From: JAWLBY01 sp041687455
Lineage (GTDB): Bacteria > Pseudomonadota > Gammaproteobacteria > Xanthomonadales > Xanthomonadaceae
Direction: 5' to 3'
DNA: 64,000 bases
Assembly: GCA_041687455.1 (NCBI GenBank)
Contig: JAWLBY010000001.1
Span: forward strand, 1-64,000
Under the pieces are notes generated by a model. That model worked only from the letters and a program-made list of their open reading frames with translations. It ran no database searches and was not told the DNA's origin. Each line of letters opens with the position of its first letter. Position 1 is the first letter of the stretch. Below, in pieces: positions 1-7,141 of the stretch. The position numbers and the translations under genes are program-made.

Positions 1-98
1 GATCGACAAGTTCGCAGCGATCGACAAGTTCGCAGCGATCGACAAGTTCGCAGCGATCGACAAGTTCGCAGCGATCGACAAGTTCGCAGCGATCGACA
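1..98. repeat. 18-bp tandem repeat, at least 5.4 copies
   Basis: The unit GATCGACAAGTTCGCAGC is repeated five times without a mismatch (1-90), followed by an 8-base partial copy (91-98). The array runs into the window edge, so the copy number is a minimum. It abuts a terminator hairpin. One forward frame reads Ile-Asp-Lys-Phe-Ala-Ala repeatedly and stays open through the hairpin, but this frame is also open antisense to the next gene, so it is weak evidence of coding. I read this as an intergenic minisatellite. Confidence 0.9.
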
Positions 99-135
99 AA
101 AAGAAACGGGAGCCCTGGGCTCCCGTTTCTTTTCT
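98..135. terminator. Bidirectional rho-independent terminator
   Basis: A near-perfect palindrome (AAGAAACGGGAGCCC, 101-115, against its complement at 117-131) is flanked by an A-run on the left and a TTTCTTTT tract on the right. It can therefore end transcription arriving from either side: the isocitrate dehydrogenase gene on the minus strand, and whatever lies left of the window on the plus strand. Confidence 0.8.
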
Positions 136-183
136 CGCGCGACCGCGCGAGCGGCCCGGCCGCTGTCGCTCGCGCGGCAGGAC

Positions 184-1200
184 TCAGCCTGCGGCGCGCC
201 GCGCGATCGCCTGCGCGAACGACATCGTCGTTCCGTCGCCACCGAGGTCCGGGGTCAGCGAGTCGCGCTCTTCCATCGTCTGCACGATCGCCCGCTTGAG
301 TCGGCGCGATTCGTCCTCACGGCCCATGTGGCTCAGCATCTGTGCGGCCGCCAGCAACAATGCGCACGGGTTGGCGATGCCGCGGCCGGCGATGTCCGGC
401 GCCGAGCCGTGCACTGCTTCGAAGATCGCTGCCTCGGTGCCGATGTTCGCGCCCGGCGCAAGGCCCAGGCCGCCGACCAGTCCGGCACACAGGTCGGACA
501 GGATGTCGCCGAACAGGTTGGTCGTCACGATCACGTCGAACTGCTCCGGCCGCATCACGAGCTGCATGCAGGTGTTGTCGACGATCATCTCGTTGGTTTC
601 GATCTCCGGGTACTCGGACGCGACCAGCCGGGCGGTCTTCAGGAACAGTCCCGACGTCGTCTTCAGGATATTCGCCTTGTGCACGACGGTGACCTTGCGG
701 CGACCCATCTTGCGCGCCATGTCGAACGCGTAGCGGACAATCCGCTCGGAACCGCGGCGGGTCACCTTCTGGGTCAGCGTCGCGACCTCGCCGTCCGGCG
801 ACAACTGCATGCCCTCGCCGATGTAGGCGCCTTCGGTGTTCTCGCGCACCGTGATGATGTCGATGCCGGAATAGCGCGCCCGGGTGTTCGGGAACGAGAT
901 CGCCGGTCGCACGTTGGCGTACAGGTCGAAACGCTTGCGAAGCTCGACATTGATCGACGTGAAGCCCTCGCCGACCGGCGTCGTCAGCGGGCTCTTCAGC
1001 GCGATGCGGTGCTTGTGGATGGCATCGATGGTCGCCGCCGGCAGCAGCTCGCCGTGCTTGTCCATCGCGCTCATGCCGGCATCGACGAACTGGTACTGCA
1101 GGCCGAGCTGCATCGCGTCGAGCACGTGCAGGGTTGCATCCATGATTTCCGGGCCGATACCGTCGCCGCGGATCACCGCAATCGTCTGGGTCATATCCAT
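184..1200 (-). CDS. icd: NAD-dependent isocitrate dehydrogenase
   Basis: Oxidative decarboxylation of isocitrate to 2-oxoglutarate in the TCA cycle, in the cytoplasm. The protein (338 aa) is a beta-decarboxylating dehydrogenase of the short isocitrate/isopropylmalate type. The substrate segment reads VGEGFTSINVELRKR, with Ser82 and Asn84 where isocitrate enzymes bind the gamma-carboxylate. The catalytic Tyr is in NTEGAYIGEG (about 126). The cofactor loop reads HGSAPDIAG with Asp-Ile, not the Lys-Tyr of NADP enzymes, which argues for NAD. A homoisocitrate or isopropylmalate enzyme is less likely given the Ser/Asn pair. The start could be Met1 or Met3. It is transcribed away from the next gene, and the hairpin at 98-135 lies just past its stop. 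Confidence 0.88.
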   Translation of the reverse strand: MDMTQTIAVIRGDGIGPEIMDATLHVLDAMQLGLQYQFVDAGMSAMDKHGELLPAATIDAIHKHRIALKSPLTTPVGEGFTSINVELRKRFDLYANVRPAISFPNTRARYSGIDIITVRENTEGAYIGEGMQLSPDGEVATLTQKVTRRGSERIVRYAFDMARKMGRRKVTVVHKANILKTTSGLFLKTARLVASEYPEIETNEMIVDNTCMQLVMRPEQFDVIVTTNLFGDILSDLCAGLVGGLGLAPGANIGTEAAIFEAVHGSAPDIAGRGIANPCALLLAAAQMLSHMGREDESRRLKRAIVQTMEERDSLTPDLGGDGTTMSFAQAIARRAAG

Positions 1201-1306
1201 CGCTCTGGGTCACTGTCGGTCGCGGCGGCTGTCTGCGCCGGACCGAGGGGGGAAGGGAGTGAACCGCCAATTATCGCCGACGGTCGAGGTCGGGTACAGT
1301 TGCGCC

Positions 1307-2416
1307 ATGTCAAGAACACTGCATCGGATGACCGCCCTCGCCTGCTGCGCCGCACTGGCCGTGGCCGGCGCCGCGGTCGCCGAACCGACCTCGCCGGCGC
1401 CGGAGATCGAACTGCGCTCGCTCGGGCTGCCGCTGCCGCTGCCGGCAGCCGCGGTCCGGGTCCGTGGCACGGCACTGGACGGCTGTCCGCCGCGGCTGTC
1501 GGCGACCGAGCGCAACGGCAGCGAGATCGTGCTGCGCAGCGTCGATGGCGGCGCGCCATGCCTCGACCAGCCTCAGCCGTTCTCGCTGCAGAGCGCACCG
1601 CTGATCGCGCCGCCGGGCATTTACCGACTGCGCTGGGAACAGCAGGCGACTCCGTTGGCTGCCGCCCACCTGGCGGCATTCCAGCTCGTCGAATTCGGCC
1701 GGCCGCAGTCGAAGATCGTGCCCGAGGCCGGCTTCTGGTGGGGCGAGCTGGGCGGCGAGTTCGCCGACGTCGGGCCCGGATTCGGCGTACAGGTCGAGCT
1801 GCAGGACGACACCGTCGCGCTGGTCGTGTCCGGTTATGACGAGGCCGGCGAGCCGCAGTGGCTGTTCGGCGCCGGCCCGCTGACCGGCCGGGTCAGCAGC
1901 GTGCCGTTGATGCGCCTGCATGGCGGGCGCGGGCCGCACGAGCCGTTCCGTGCGCCCGACACGGCGGCCGAGGCCGGCCGGGTGCAGATCGAGTGGCTCG
2001 GCTCGGCACGCGCGGTGTTCTGGTTCGAGCGGCCGACGCTTGATGGCCGCCATATCGAATTGCAGCCGGTCTCGATGGTCCGGTTCGGTTTTGCCGCCGG
2101 GGCCGGGCCGCAGTGGCGCGGGCGCTGGCTGCTCGCTGCGGTCGATCCAGCCGGCGACGACGCAATCGGCGCGCGGCCGCTGGATTTCACCCACTTCGAG
2201 CCGACCGGCGACGGCTTCGCACTGGCAACCGACAGCGGCGAGCGGATCGATTGCCGGCTCGATCCGCAACGCGGCACCAGCCCGCCGACGCAGTGCCGGC
2301 TCGACGCCTTCGGCCTGCCACCGATCGAGTTCGACGACATCGGCCTGAAGCGCCTGCAAGGCCGCACCGCCGATGCCGCGTCACAGCCGGCCGTGCTGAT
2401 CCGGATCGAGCAATAG
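1307..2416 (+). CDS. Secreted protein of unknown function with a GxWW-type beta module
   Basis: 369 aa. Residues 1-25 form a clear signal peptide (Met-Ser-Arg-Thr-Leu-His-Arg, then an alanine-rich hydrophobic core ending AVA). The ATG at 1307 is chosen because it starts exactly at this signal; the frame is open further upstream, antisense to the isocitrate dehydrogenase. The middle contains EAGFWW, then GYDEAGEPQW and GAGP, a pattern I associate with repeated beta-rich modules in secreted proteins of Xanthomonadales. Four cysteines suggest disulfides. No catalytic motif was seen. It probably acts in the periplasm or outside the cell; the role is unknown. It stands alone, convergent with the next gene. 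Confidence 0.7.
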   Translation: MSRTLHRMTALACCAALAVAGAAVAEPTSPAPEIELRSLGLPLPLPAAAVRVRGTALDGCPPRLSATERNGSEIVLRSVDGGAPCLDQPQPFSLQSAPLIAPPGIYRLRWEQQATPLAAAHLAAFQLVEFGRPQSKIVPEAGFWWGELGGEFADVGPGFGVQVELQDDTVALVVSGYDEAGEPQWLFGAGPLTGRVSSVPLMRLHGGRGPHEPFRAPDTAAEAGRVQIEWLGSARAVFWFERPTLDGRHIELQPVSMVRFGFAAGAGPQWRGRWLLAAVDPAGDDAIGARPLDFTHFEPTGDGFALATDSGERIDCRLDPQRGTSPPTQCRLDAFGLPPIEFDDIGLKRLQGRTADAASQPAVLIRIEQ

Positions 2417-2450
2417 CCGCCGCGCTGCCGTTCCCCGAGGCTGCGCGATG

Positions 2451-2852
2451 TCAGCCAGCGGCTGCCTCGGCCGACTGCTCCAACCGGTCGAGGAAGTCGA
2501 CCGCCCGGCGCAGATGCGGGATCACGATGCTGCCGCCGACCACCAGGCCGACGCTGAAGGTCTCGAAGAACTCGTCGCGCTGCACGCCGGCGTCCTTGCA
2601 CTGCGCGACGTGGTAGCTGATGCAGTCGTCGCAACGCAGCACCAGCGAGGCGACCAGCCCGAGCAGTTCCTTGGTCTTGACGTCGAGCGCGCCGGCCTTG
2701 TAGGTCTGCGTGTCGAGCGCGAAGAAGCGCCGCACGACCTGGTTGTCCTCGGCGAGGATCCGCTCGTTCATGCGTTGCCGGAACTCGGTGAAGGCGCGCA
2801 CCCGGTCCTCGGCGGATACCTCGCCCGCCGCCTCGTCGGTTGCCTGGCTCAT
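2451..2852 (-). CDS. Carboxymuconolactone decarboxylase / AhpD-like family protein
   Basis: 133 aa, helical CMD fold. The segment VLRCDDCISYH gives Cys74-x-x-Cys77-x-x-x-His81, the redox CxxC plus His seen in AhpD-like alkylhydroperoxidases rather than in true carboxymuconolactone decarboxylases. A thiol-peroxidase or disulfide-reductase role in the cytoplasm is therefore likely. Its ATG overlaps the TGA of the upstream glutaredoxin gene by four bases (ATGA at 2849-2852), so the two are almost certainly co-transcribed. That supports the redox reading, with glutaredoxin as a possible electron donor. Confidence 0.8.
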   Translation of the reverse strand: MSQATDEAAGEVSAEDRVRAFTEFRQRMNERILAEDNQVVRRFFALDTQTYKAGALDVKTKELLGLVASLVLRCDDCISYHVAQCKDAGVQRDEFFETFSVGLVVGGSIVIPHLRRAVDFLDRLEQSAEAAAG

Positions 2853-3112
2853 CGGCCGGCTCCGGACAGCAACGGCTGCAGCTCACCGGCCCGGTCCATC
2901 GCGACCATGTCGTCGTAACCGCCGATGTGGATCTCGCCGACGAAGATCTGCGGCACGCTGGTGCGCCGCGCCCGGCTCAGCATTTCCTGCCGGCGGGCCG
3001 GATCCATGTCGATCCTGACTTCGGTGTAGCCGATGCCCTTGTTGGTCAGGTAGTTCTTGGCCGCCACGCAATACGGGCACATGGCTGTGGAATAGATCAG
3101 CACATCGGACAC
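2849..3112 (-). CDS. grxC: Glutaredoxin 3 (GrxC-type)
   Basis: 87 aa, the usual glutaredoxin-3 length. The dithiol active site is Cys12-Pro-Tyr-Cys15, followed by the cis-proline segment TSVPQIFV and the glutathione-binding GGYDD. It reduces disulfides and mixed glutathione disulfides in the cytoplasm using glutathione. I place the start at a GTG (3112-3110) preceded by CAGGAG at good spacing; the longer upstream frame has no counterpart in the family. It is the first gene of a two-gene unit with the CMD-family protein. The region to its right (3113-3302) is shared with the divergent bepA. Confidence 0.9.
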   Translation of the reverse strand: MSDVLIYSTAMCPYCVAAKNYLTNKGIGYTEVRIDMDPARRQEMLSRARRTSVPQIFVGEIHIGGYDDMVAMDRAGELQPLLSGAGR

Positions 3113-3186
3113 ATCGATCTCCTGCAGGAAACGGGTCGCCGGGAACGCATGCCGCTGCCGCGGCACCGTCCGGTCGCAACGATACG

Positions 3187-3215
3187 GGAACCTGCGCCGG
3201 CCCGCTCCAGTCTGA
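3187..3215 (+). promoter_or_regulatory. Sigma-E (RpoE)-like promoter upstream of bepA
   Basis: GGAACCT (3187-3193) and TCTGA (3211-3215) are separated by 17 bases. They resemble the sigma-E consensus GGAACTT followed by a TC-rich -10 at 16-17 bases. The element lies about 90 bases upstream of the bepA start. In Escherichia coli bepA belongs to the sigma-E envelope-stress regulon. The match is good but not perfect, and this is an inference. Confidence 0.4.
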
Positions 3216-3302
3216 AGCCGGCGCCGTACGGAAAATTTACGGCGAGTTAACCCGGCCGCCGACTCGCCGGGCGAAGATGAACATTCCCAGTGCGAGATCG
3301 CC

Positions 3303-4910
3303 ATGCCCATGCTCCGCCCCGCCCTGCTGTCTGCCGCGATCGCGATCGGTTGCCTCGCCGGGATAGCCGGCGCGCAGTCGATCGACAACCGGCTGCCGGA
3401 AATCGGCTCGTCGGCCGCCGAACTGATCTCACCGGCCGACGAGCAGCGCTATGCGCGACAGATGCTCGGCGAGATGCGGCGGCTCGGCTGGCTGATCGAC
3501 GATCCGCTGGTCGATGCCTACCTGCGCGACCTCGGCCATCGGCTGGCCGCGAACAGTGCGCTGCCGGGCCAGCCGTTCACGTTCTTCCTGCTGCGTTCGC
3601 GGCAGATCAATGCCTTCGCGACGCTCGGCGGACATGTCGCGGTCAACGCCGGCCTGCTGCTGACCGCCGAGCGGGAGGACGAACTGGCCGCGGTGGTCGC
3701 GCATGAGATCACCCACGTGACCCAGCGGCATATCGCCCGCGGCGTCGAGAGTGCCCGGAAGGAAGCGCTACCGATCGCGCTCATGACGCTGCTCGCGGTG
3801 CTCGCTGCCGACCAGGCCGGTGGCGACGGCGATGCGGCGCAGGCGGCGATCAGCAGCGGCATCGCGCTGATGCAGCAGTTGCAGATCAACTACACCCGCG
3901 CCAACGAGCACGAGGCGGACCGGATCGGCATCCAGATCCTGGCTCGCAGCGGCTACGATCCGGGCGCGATGGCGGATTTCTTCGGTCGCATGCTGCGCGC
4001 CGGCCGCGCCGCCGGATCCGGAGCGGTCGACGTGCCGGAACTGCTGCGCACCCACCCGGTCACGACCACCCGGATCAGCGAAGCCAAGGACCGAGCCGCC
4101 CAGGTGACGACATCGTCGATGCCGGTCGCACCGTCCACGCAGCCGTTGAACCCGACGCTGCCCGGAGTGATCTACGCCGGGCTGCAGCAGGACGCGCCGA
4201 CCGGCCCGCGCAGTTTCGCGTTCGCCCGCGAACGGCTGCGCGTGCTGAGCGCCGACAGTCCGGCGCAGGCAGTCAACGAATACCGCCGCCGACTCGAGGC
4301 CGGCGCGACCCTGACCGATGCCGAGCACTACGGCCATGCGCTGGCACGAATGCAGCACGGCGACCCCGGCGCCGCCCGCGACACCCTGCAGGCACTGCGG
4401 GCCGATCATGCCGATTTCTTCTGGATCGACCTGGCGCTGGCCGAGGCCCATCATCGCGCCGGCGACGCCGTCGAAGCCGATCGGCTGTTCGCCCGGCTGA
4501 TCGATGTGCAGCCCGGCAATCGGGCGATCGCGCTGACCTACGCGCGCTGCCTGGCCGAGCGCGGCGGACCCGAGCACGGCCGGCGGGCCCAGGACGTGCT
4601 GCGCCCGCTGCTGGCCGGCGGGCTGTCCGACCCGGCCCTGCAACAGGCCTTCGCCCGCGCGTCGGAACAGGCCGGCGACCTGGTCCGGGCCGGCGAAGCC
4701 TATGCCGAGGCCGCCTTCCTGAGCGGCCGCGCCGAGGATGCGCTGAACCAGTTGCAGCGCCTCAAGACCGAGCAGGCACTCGACTACGTGCAGCGTTCGC
4801 GGATCGACGCCCGGATCGCCGCGATGACGCCGATCGTGCTCGAGCTGCGCGCCGAGGGCATCCGGCCGGGCAAGCCGCAGCGGCGGGCCGGGCTGGCGCC
4901 GGCGCCGTGA
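3303..4910 (+). CDS. bepA: Periplasmic M48 metalloprotease / chaperone with TPR tail (BepA-like)
   Basis: 535 aa. Signal peptide at 1-24 (cleavage near AGAQS). The zinc-protease motif is His134-Glu-Ile-Thr-His138, and the third ligand is Glu202 in the M48 signature NEHEADRIG. The C-terminal half (about 300-520) is alanine/leucine-rich helical repeats consistent with TPRs. BepA assists LptD assembly and degrades stalled outer-membrane proteins at the BAM complex. Length and layout match that family (E. coli BepA is about 490 aa). It is a single gene preceded by a sigma-E-like promoter. The ATG three codons later (3309) would serve equally well. Confidence 0.9.
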   Translation: MPMLRPALLSAAIAIGCLAGIAGAQSIDNRLPEIGSSAAELISPADEQRYARQMLGEMRRLGWLIDDPLVDAYLRDLGHRLAANSALPGQPFTFFLLRSRQINAFATLGGHVAVNAGLLLTAEREDELAAVVAHEITHVTQRHIARGVESARKEALPIALMTLLAVLAADQAGGDGDAAQAAISSGIALMQQLQINYTRANEHEADRIGIQILARSGYDPGAMADFFGRMLRAGRAAGSGAVDVPELLRTHPVTTTRISEAKDRAAQVTTSSMPVAPSTQPLNPTLPGVIYAGLQQDAPTGPRSFAFARERLRVLSADSPAQAVNEYRRRLEAGATLTDAEHYGHALARMQHGDPGAARDTLQALRADHADFFWIDLALAEAHHRAGDAVEADRLFARLIDVQPGNRAIALTYARCLAERGGPEHGRRAQDVLRPLLAGGLSDPALQQAFARASEQAGDLVRAGEAYAEAAFLSGRAEDALNQLQRLKTEQALDYVQRSRIDARIAAMTPIVLELRAEGIRPGKPQRRAGLAPAP

Positions 4911-4921
4911 CCTCGCCGCCG

Positions 4922-4950
4922 CCGTCACATCGCTGTCACGAAACTGTTAT
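4922..4950 (+). promoter_or_regulatory. Pho box (PhoB operator) upstream of phoB
   Basis: Three 7-base direct repeats with an 11-base period: CCGTCAC (4922-4928), CTGTCAC (4933-4939) and CTGTTAT (4944-4950). The last two closely match the Pho box consensus (CTGTCAT, four AT-rich bases, CTGTCAC). The site ends 35 bases before the phoB start codon, which fits autoregulation under phosphate starvation. No strong -10 hexamer stands out downstream. Confidence 0.75.
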
Positions 4951-4985
4951 CTACTTGGCGGGAGCCCGCTGCCCGGCCTGATCGC

Positions 4986-5675
4986 GTGAACCGAACGATC
5001 CTGATCGTCGACGACGAACCCGCCATCCGCGACATGGTCGCCTACGCGCTGCGACGCGCCGATTTCGATCCGGTCGGAGCCGGCGACGCGCGCGAGGCAC
5101 AACAGGCTATCGCCGAGCGGATGCCGGACCTGATCCTGCTCGACTGGATGCTGCCCGGCACCAGTGGCCTCGAACTGGCGCGGCGCTGGCGCCGCGACCC
5201 GGCCACCCGCGAGATTCCGATCATCATGCTGACCGCCCGCGGCGAGGAGAACGACCGCGTCGGCGGCCTCGAAGCAGGCGTCGACGACTACGTCGTCAAG
5301 CCGTTCTCGGCCCGCGAACTGCTGGCACGGATCCGCGCCGTGATGCGCCGTAGTCGCGGCGACGAGGCCGACGGCAGCGTCTGCGTCGGCCGGCTGCGGA
5401 TCGACGGCGCCGCGCACCGGGTGTTCGCCGGCGACGAACCGGTGGCGGTCGGACCGACCGAGTACCGGCTGCTGCATTTCTTCATGACCCATCCGGAGCG
5501 GGTCTACAGCCGTGCGCAGTTGCTCGACCATGTCTGGGGCGGCAGCGTCTACGTCGAGGAACGAACCGTCGACGTGCATATCCGCCGGCTGCGCAAGACA
5601 CTCGAGCCGCATGCGCTCGACACGATGGTGCAGACGGTTCGCGGCAGCGGCTACCGGTTCTCGCAGGCCGACTGA
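4986..5675 (+). CDS. phoB: Phosphate regulon response regulator PhoB
   Basis: 229 aa, the standard PhoB/OmpR-family length. The receiver domain (about 1-120) has the acidic pair Asp9-Asp10 and the phospho-acceptor Asp53 in LILLDWMLPG, with Lys in VVKPFS. The C-terminal winged helix (about 130-229) ends with RRLRKTLE and GSGYRF. Phosphorylated by PhoR, it activates genes carrying Pho boxes. It starts with GTG and is followed 56 bases later by phoR. The Pho box in front of it and the downstream ppk1-ppx support assignment to phosphate rather than another OmpR system. Confidence 0.93.
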   Translation: MNRTILIVDDEPAIRDMVAYALRRADFDPVGAGDAREAQQAIAERMPDLILLDWMLPGTSGLELARRWRRDPATREIPIIMLTARGEENDRVGGLEAGVDDYVVKPFSARELLARIRAVMRRSRGDEADGSVCVGRLRIDGAAHRVFAGDEPVAVGPTEYRLLHFFMTHPERVYSRAQLLDHVWGGSVYVEERTVDVHIRRLRKTLEPHALDTMVQTVRGSGYRFSQAD

Positions 5676-5731
5676 CCGGATGCGCGCCGGCACGTCACGA
5701 AGACCGGGCCCGATCGGCCCATGATCGGCCG

Positions 5732-7048
5732 ATGATTCGCGCCCCGAGCCACGCATGGTGGCACACGCTGAGCCGGCTGGCGGCCTGGCTGGCGGTCTGC
5801 ACGCTGGCCGGTGCCGCGCTCGGCAGCGCGCCCGGCGGACTGACGTTCGGGCTCGCCGCCGCGCTCGGCCGACAGTACCTGCGTCTGCACCGGCTGCTGG
5901 CCGATCTCGGTGGACGGCGCCGGCTGCCGGCACCGGATGGCTGGGATCTGCTGGCCGAGATCCGGATGCAGTTGTACCGCCGCCAGCGCGAGGCGCGGCG
6001 CCGACGCCAGCGGTTGCAGGCCCTGCTGACCGCGTTCCGGACCGCCGCCGAAGCAATGCCGGACGGCATCCTGGTGCTGTCGCGCCGCGAGCTGCAGATC
6101 GAATGGTTCAACCGCGCGGCTGCCGGCCTGCTCGGCCTGCAGAAGCGCGACATCGGCACCCGCTTCCGCAACCTGCTGCGCGCGCCGCGGGTTGCCGACT
6201 GGCTCGCCGCCGGCGCGGCCGAACCGCTGTTCGATCTGCCGGCGCCGAACGATCCTGCGCGACGGCTGCAACTGCGGCTGATCGACTACACCGCGCAGCA
6301 GCAACTGCTGATCGTCCGCGACATCAGCAAGCTGCTGCAGTTGGAGCAGGTGCGCCGCGATTTCGTCGCCAACGTCTCGCACGAACTGCGTACCCCGCTG
6401 ACCGTGATCCACGGTTACCTCGACATGATCGATCCGTCCGAGCATCAGGAACTGGCGCCGCTGATCGTCGAGATGCAGCGGCAGTCCGGCCGGATGACGC
6501 AACTGGTCGAGGATCTGCTGACCTTGTCGCGGCTCGATGCCGCCGACCACCTCGAACTCGAGCCGGTGCCGATGGCGCCGCTGCTGGCCAGCCTGCTGGC
6601 CGAGGCGAACGCGCTGAGCGGCGGACGCCACCGGATCGCGCTGGTCGATTCGGCCGCCGTCGACCTGCTCGGTTCGGCGCGCGAGCTGCACAGCGCGTTC
6701 TCGAATCTGGTCGCCAACGCGGTCCGCTACACGCCGGCCGACGGCGAAATCCGGATCGAGTTTGCCGCGAACGACGACGGCGGCGCCCGGCTGGCGGTCG
6801 TCGACAGCGGCCCGGGCATCCCGGCCCAGCACCTGCCGCGACTGACCGAGCGCTTCTATCGCGTCTCGGCCAGCCGCGCCCGCGACCGTGGCGGCACCGG
6901 CCTCGGCCTCGCGATCGTCAAGCACGTGATGCAGTTGCACCATGGCCGGCTGGAGATCGCCAGCGAAATCGGCGTCGGCAGCCGCTTCGCCTGCGTGTTC
7001 GACCGCGACCAGGTGCTGCCGCGAGCGGGCGAGCCGGTCCGCTCGTGA
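5732..7048 (+). CDS. phoR: Phosphate regulon sensor histidine kinase PhoR
   Basis: 438 aa. A short N-terminal hydrophobic region (about 14-45) with almost no periplasmic loop is typical of PhoR. It is followed by a basic linker, a PAS domain (about 100-200), and a HisKA domain with His217 in the H-box FVANVSHELRTPL. The HATPase has N-box NLVANAVRYTP, G1 DSGPGIP and G2 GGTGLGLAI. It autophosphorylates and passes phosphate to PhoB when phosphate is scarce, probably gated by the Pst transporter and PhoU, which are not in this window. It lies between phoB and ppk1 in the same direction. Confidence 0.9.
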   Translation: MIRAPSHAWWHTLSRLAAWLAVCTLAGAALGSAPGGLTFGLAAALGRQYLRLHRLLADLGGRRRLPAPDGWDLLAEIRMQLYRRQREARRRRQRLQALLTAFRTAAEAMPDGILVLSRRELQIEWFNRAAAGLLGLQKRDIGTRFRNLLRAPRVADWLAAGAAEPLFDLPAPNDPARRLQLRLIDYTAQQQLLIVRDISKLLQLEQVRRDFVANVSHELRTPLTVIHGYLDMIDPSEHQELAPLIVEMQRQSGRMTQLVEDLLTLSRLDAADHLELEPVPMAPLLASLLAEANALSGGRHRIALVDSAAVDLLGSARELHSAFSNLVANAVRYTPADGEIRIEFAANDDGGARLAVVDSGPGIPAQHLPRLTERFYRVSASRARDRGGTGLGLAIVKHVMQLHHGRLEIASEIGVGSRFACVFDRDQVLPRAGEPVRS

Positions 7049-7141
7049 TCACGCGGCCCGCTGCCGAATCGTTCGGTCCGGCGCCAGCCGCTTCAGGGCC
7101 GGTTTCCTTCCCTGCCCACCGCCCCCGATAATCGCCGGGCC

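Noticed and set aside
1..98. CRISPR array
   Set aside because: Copies are directly contiguous with no spacers, and no cas genes are near.
2..733. Plus-strand frame running from the tandem repeat through the terminator and antisense to the isocitrate dehydrogenase
   Set aside because: It crosses a strong hairpin and covers a conserved gene on the other strand. Without the sequence left of the window, coding cannot be supported.
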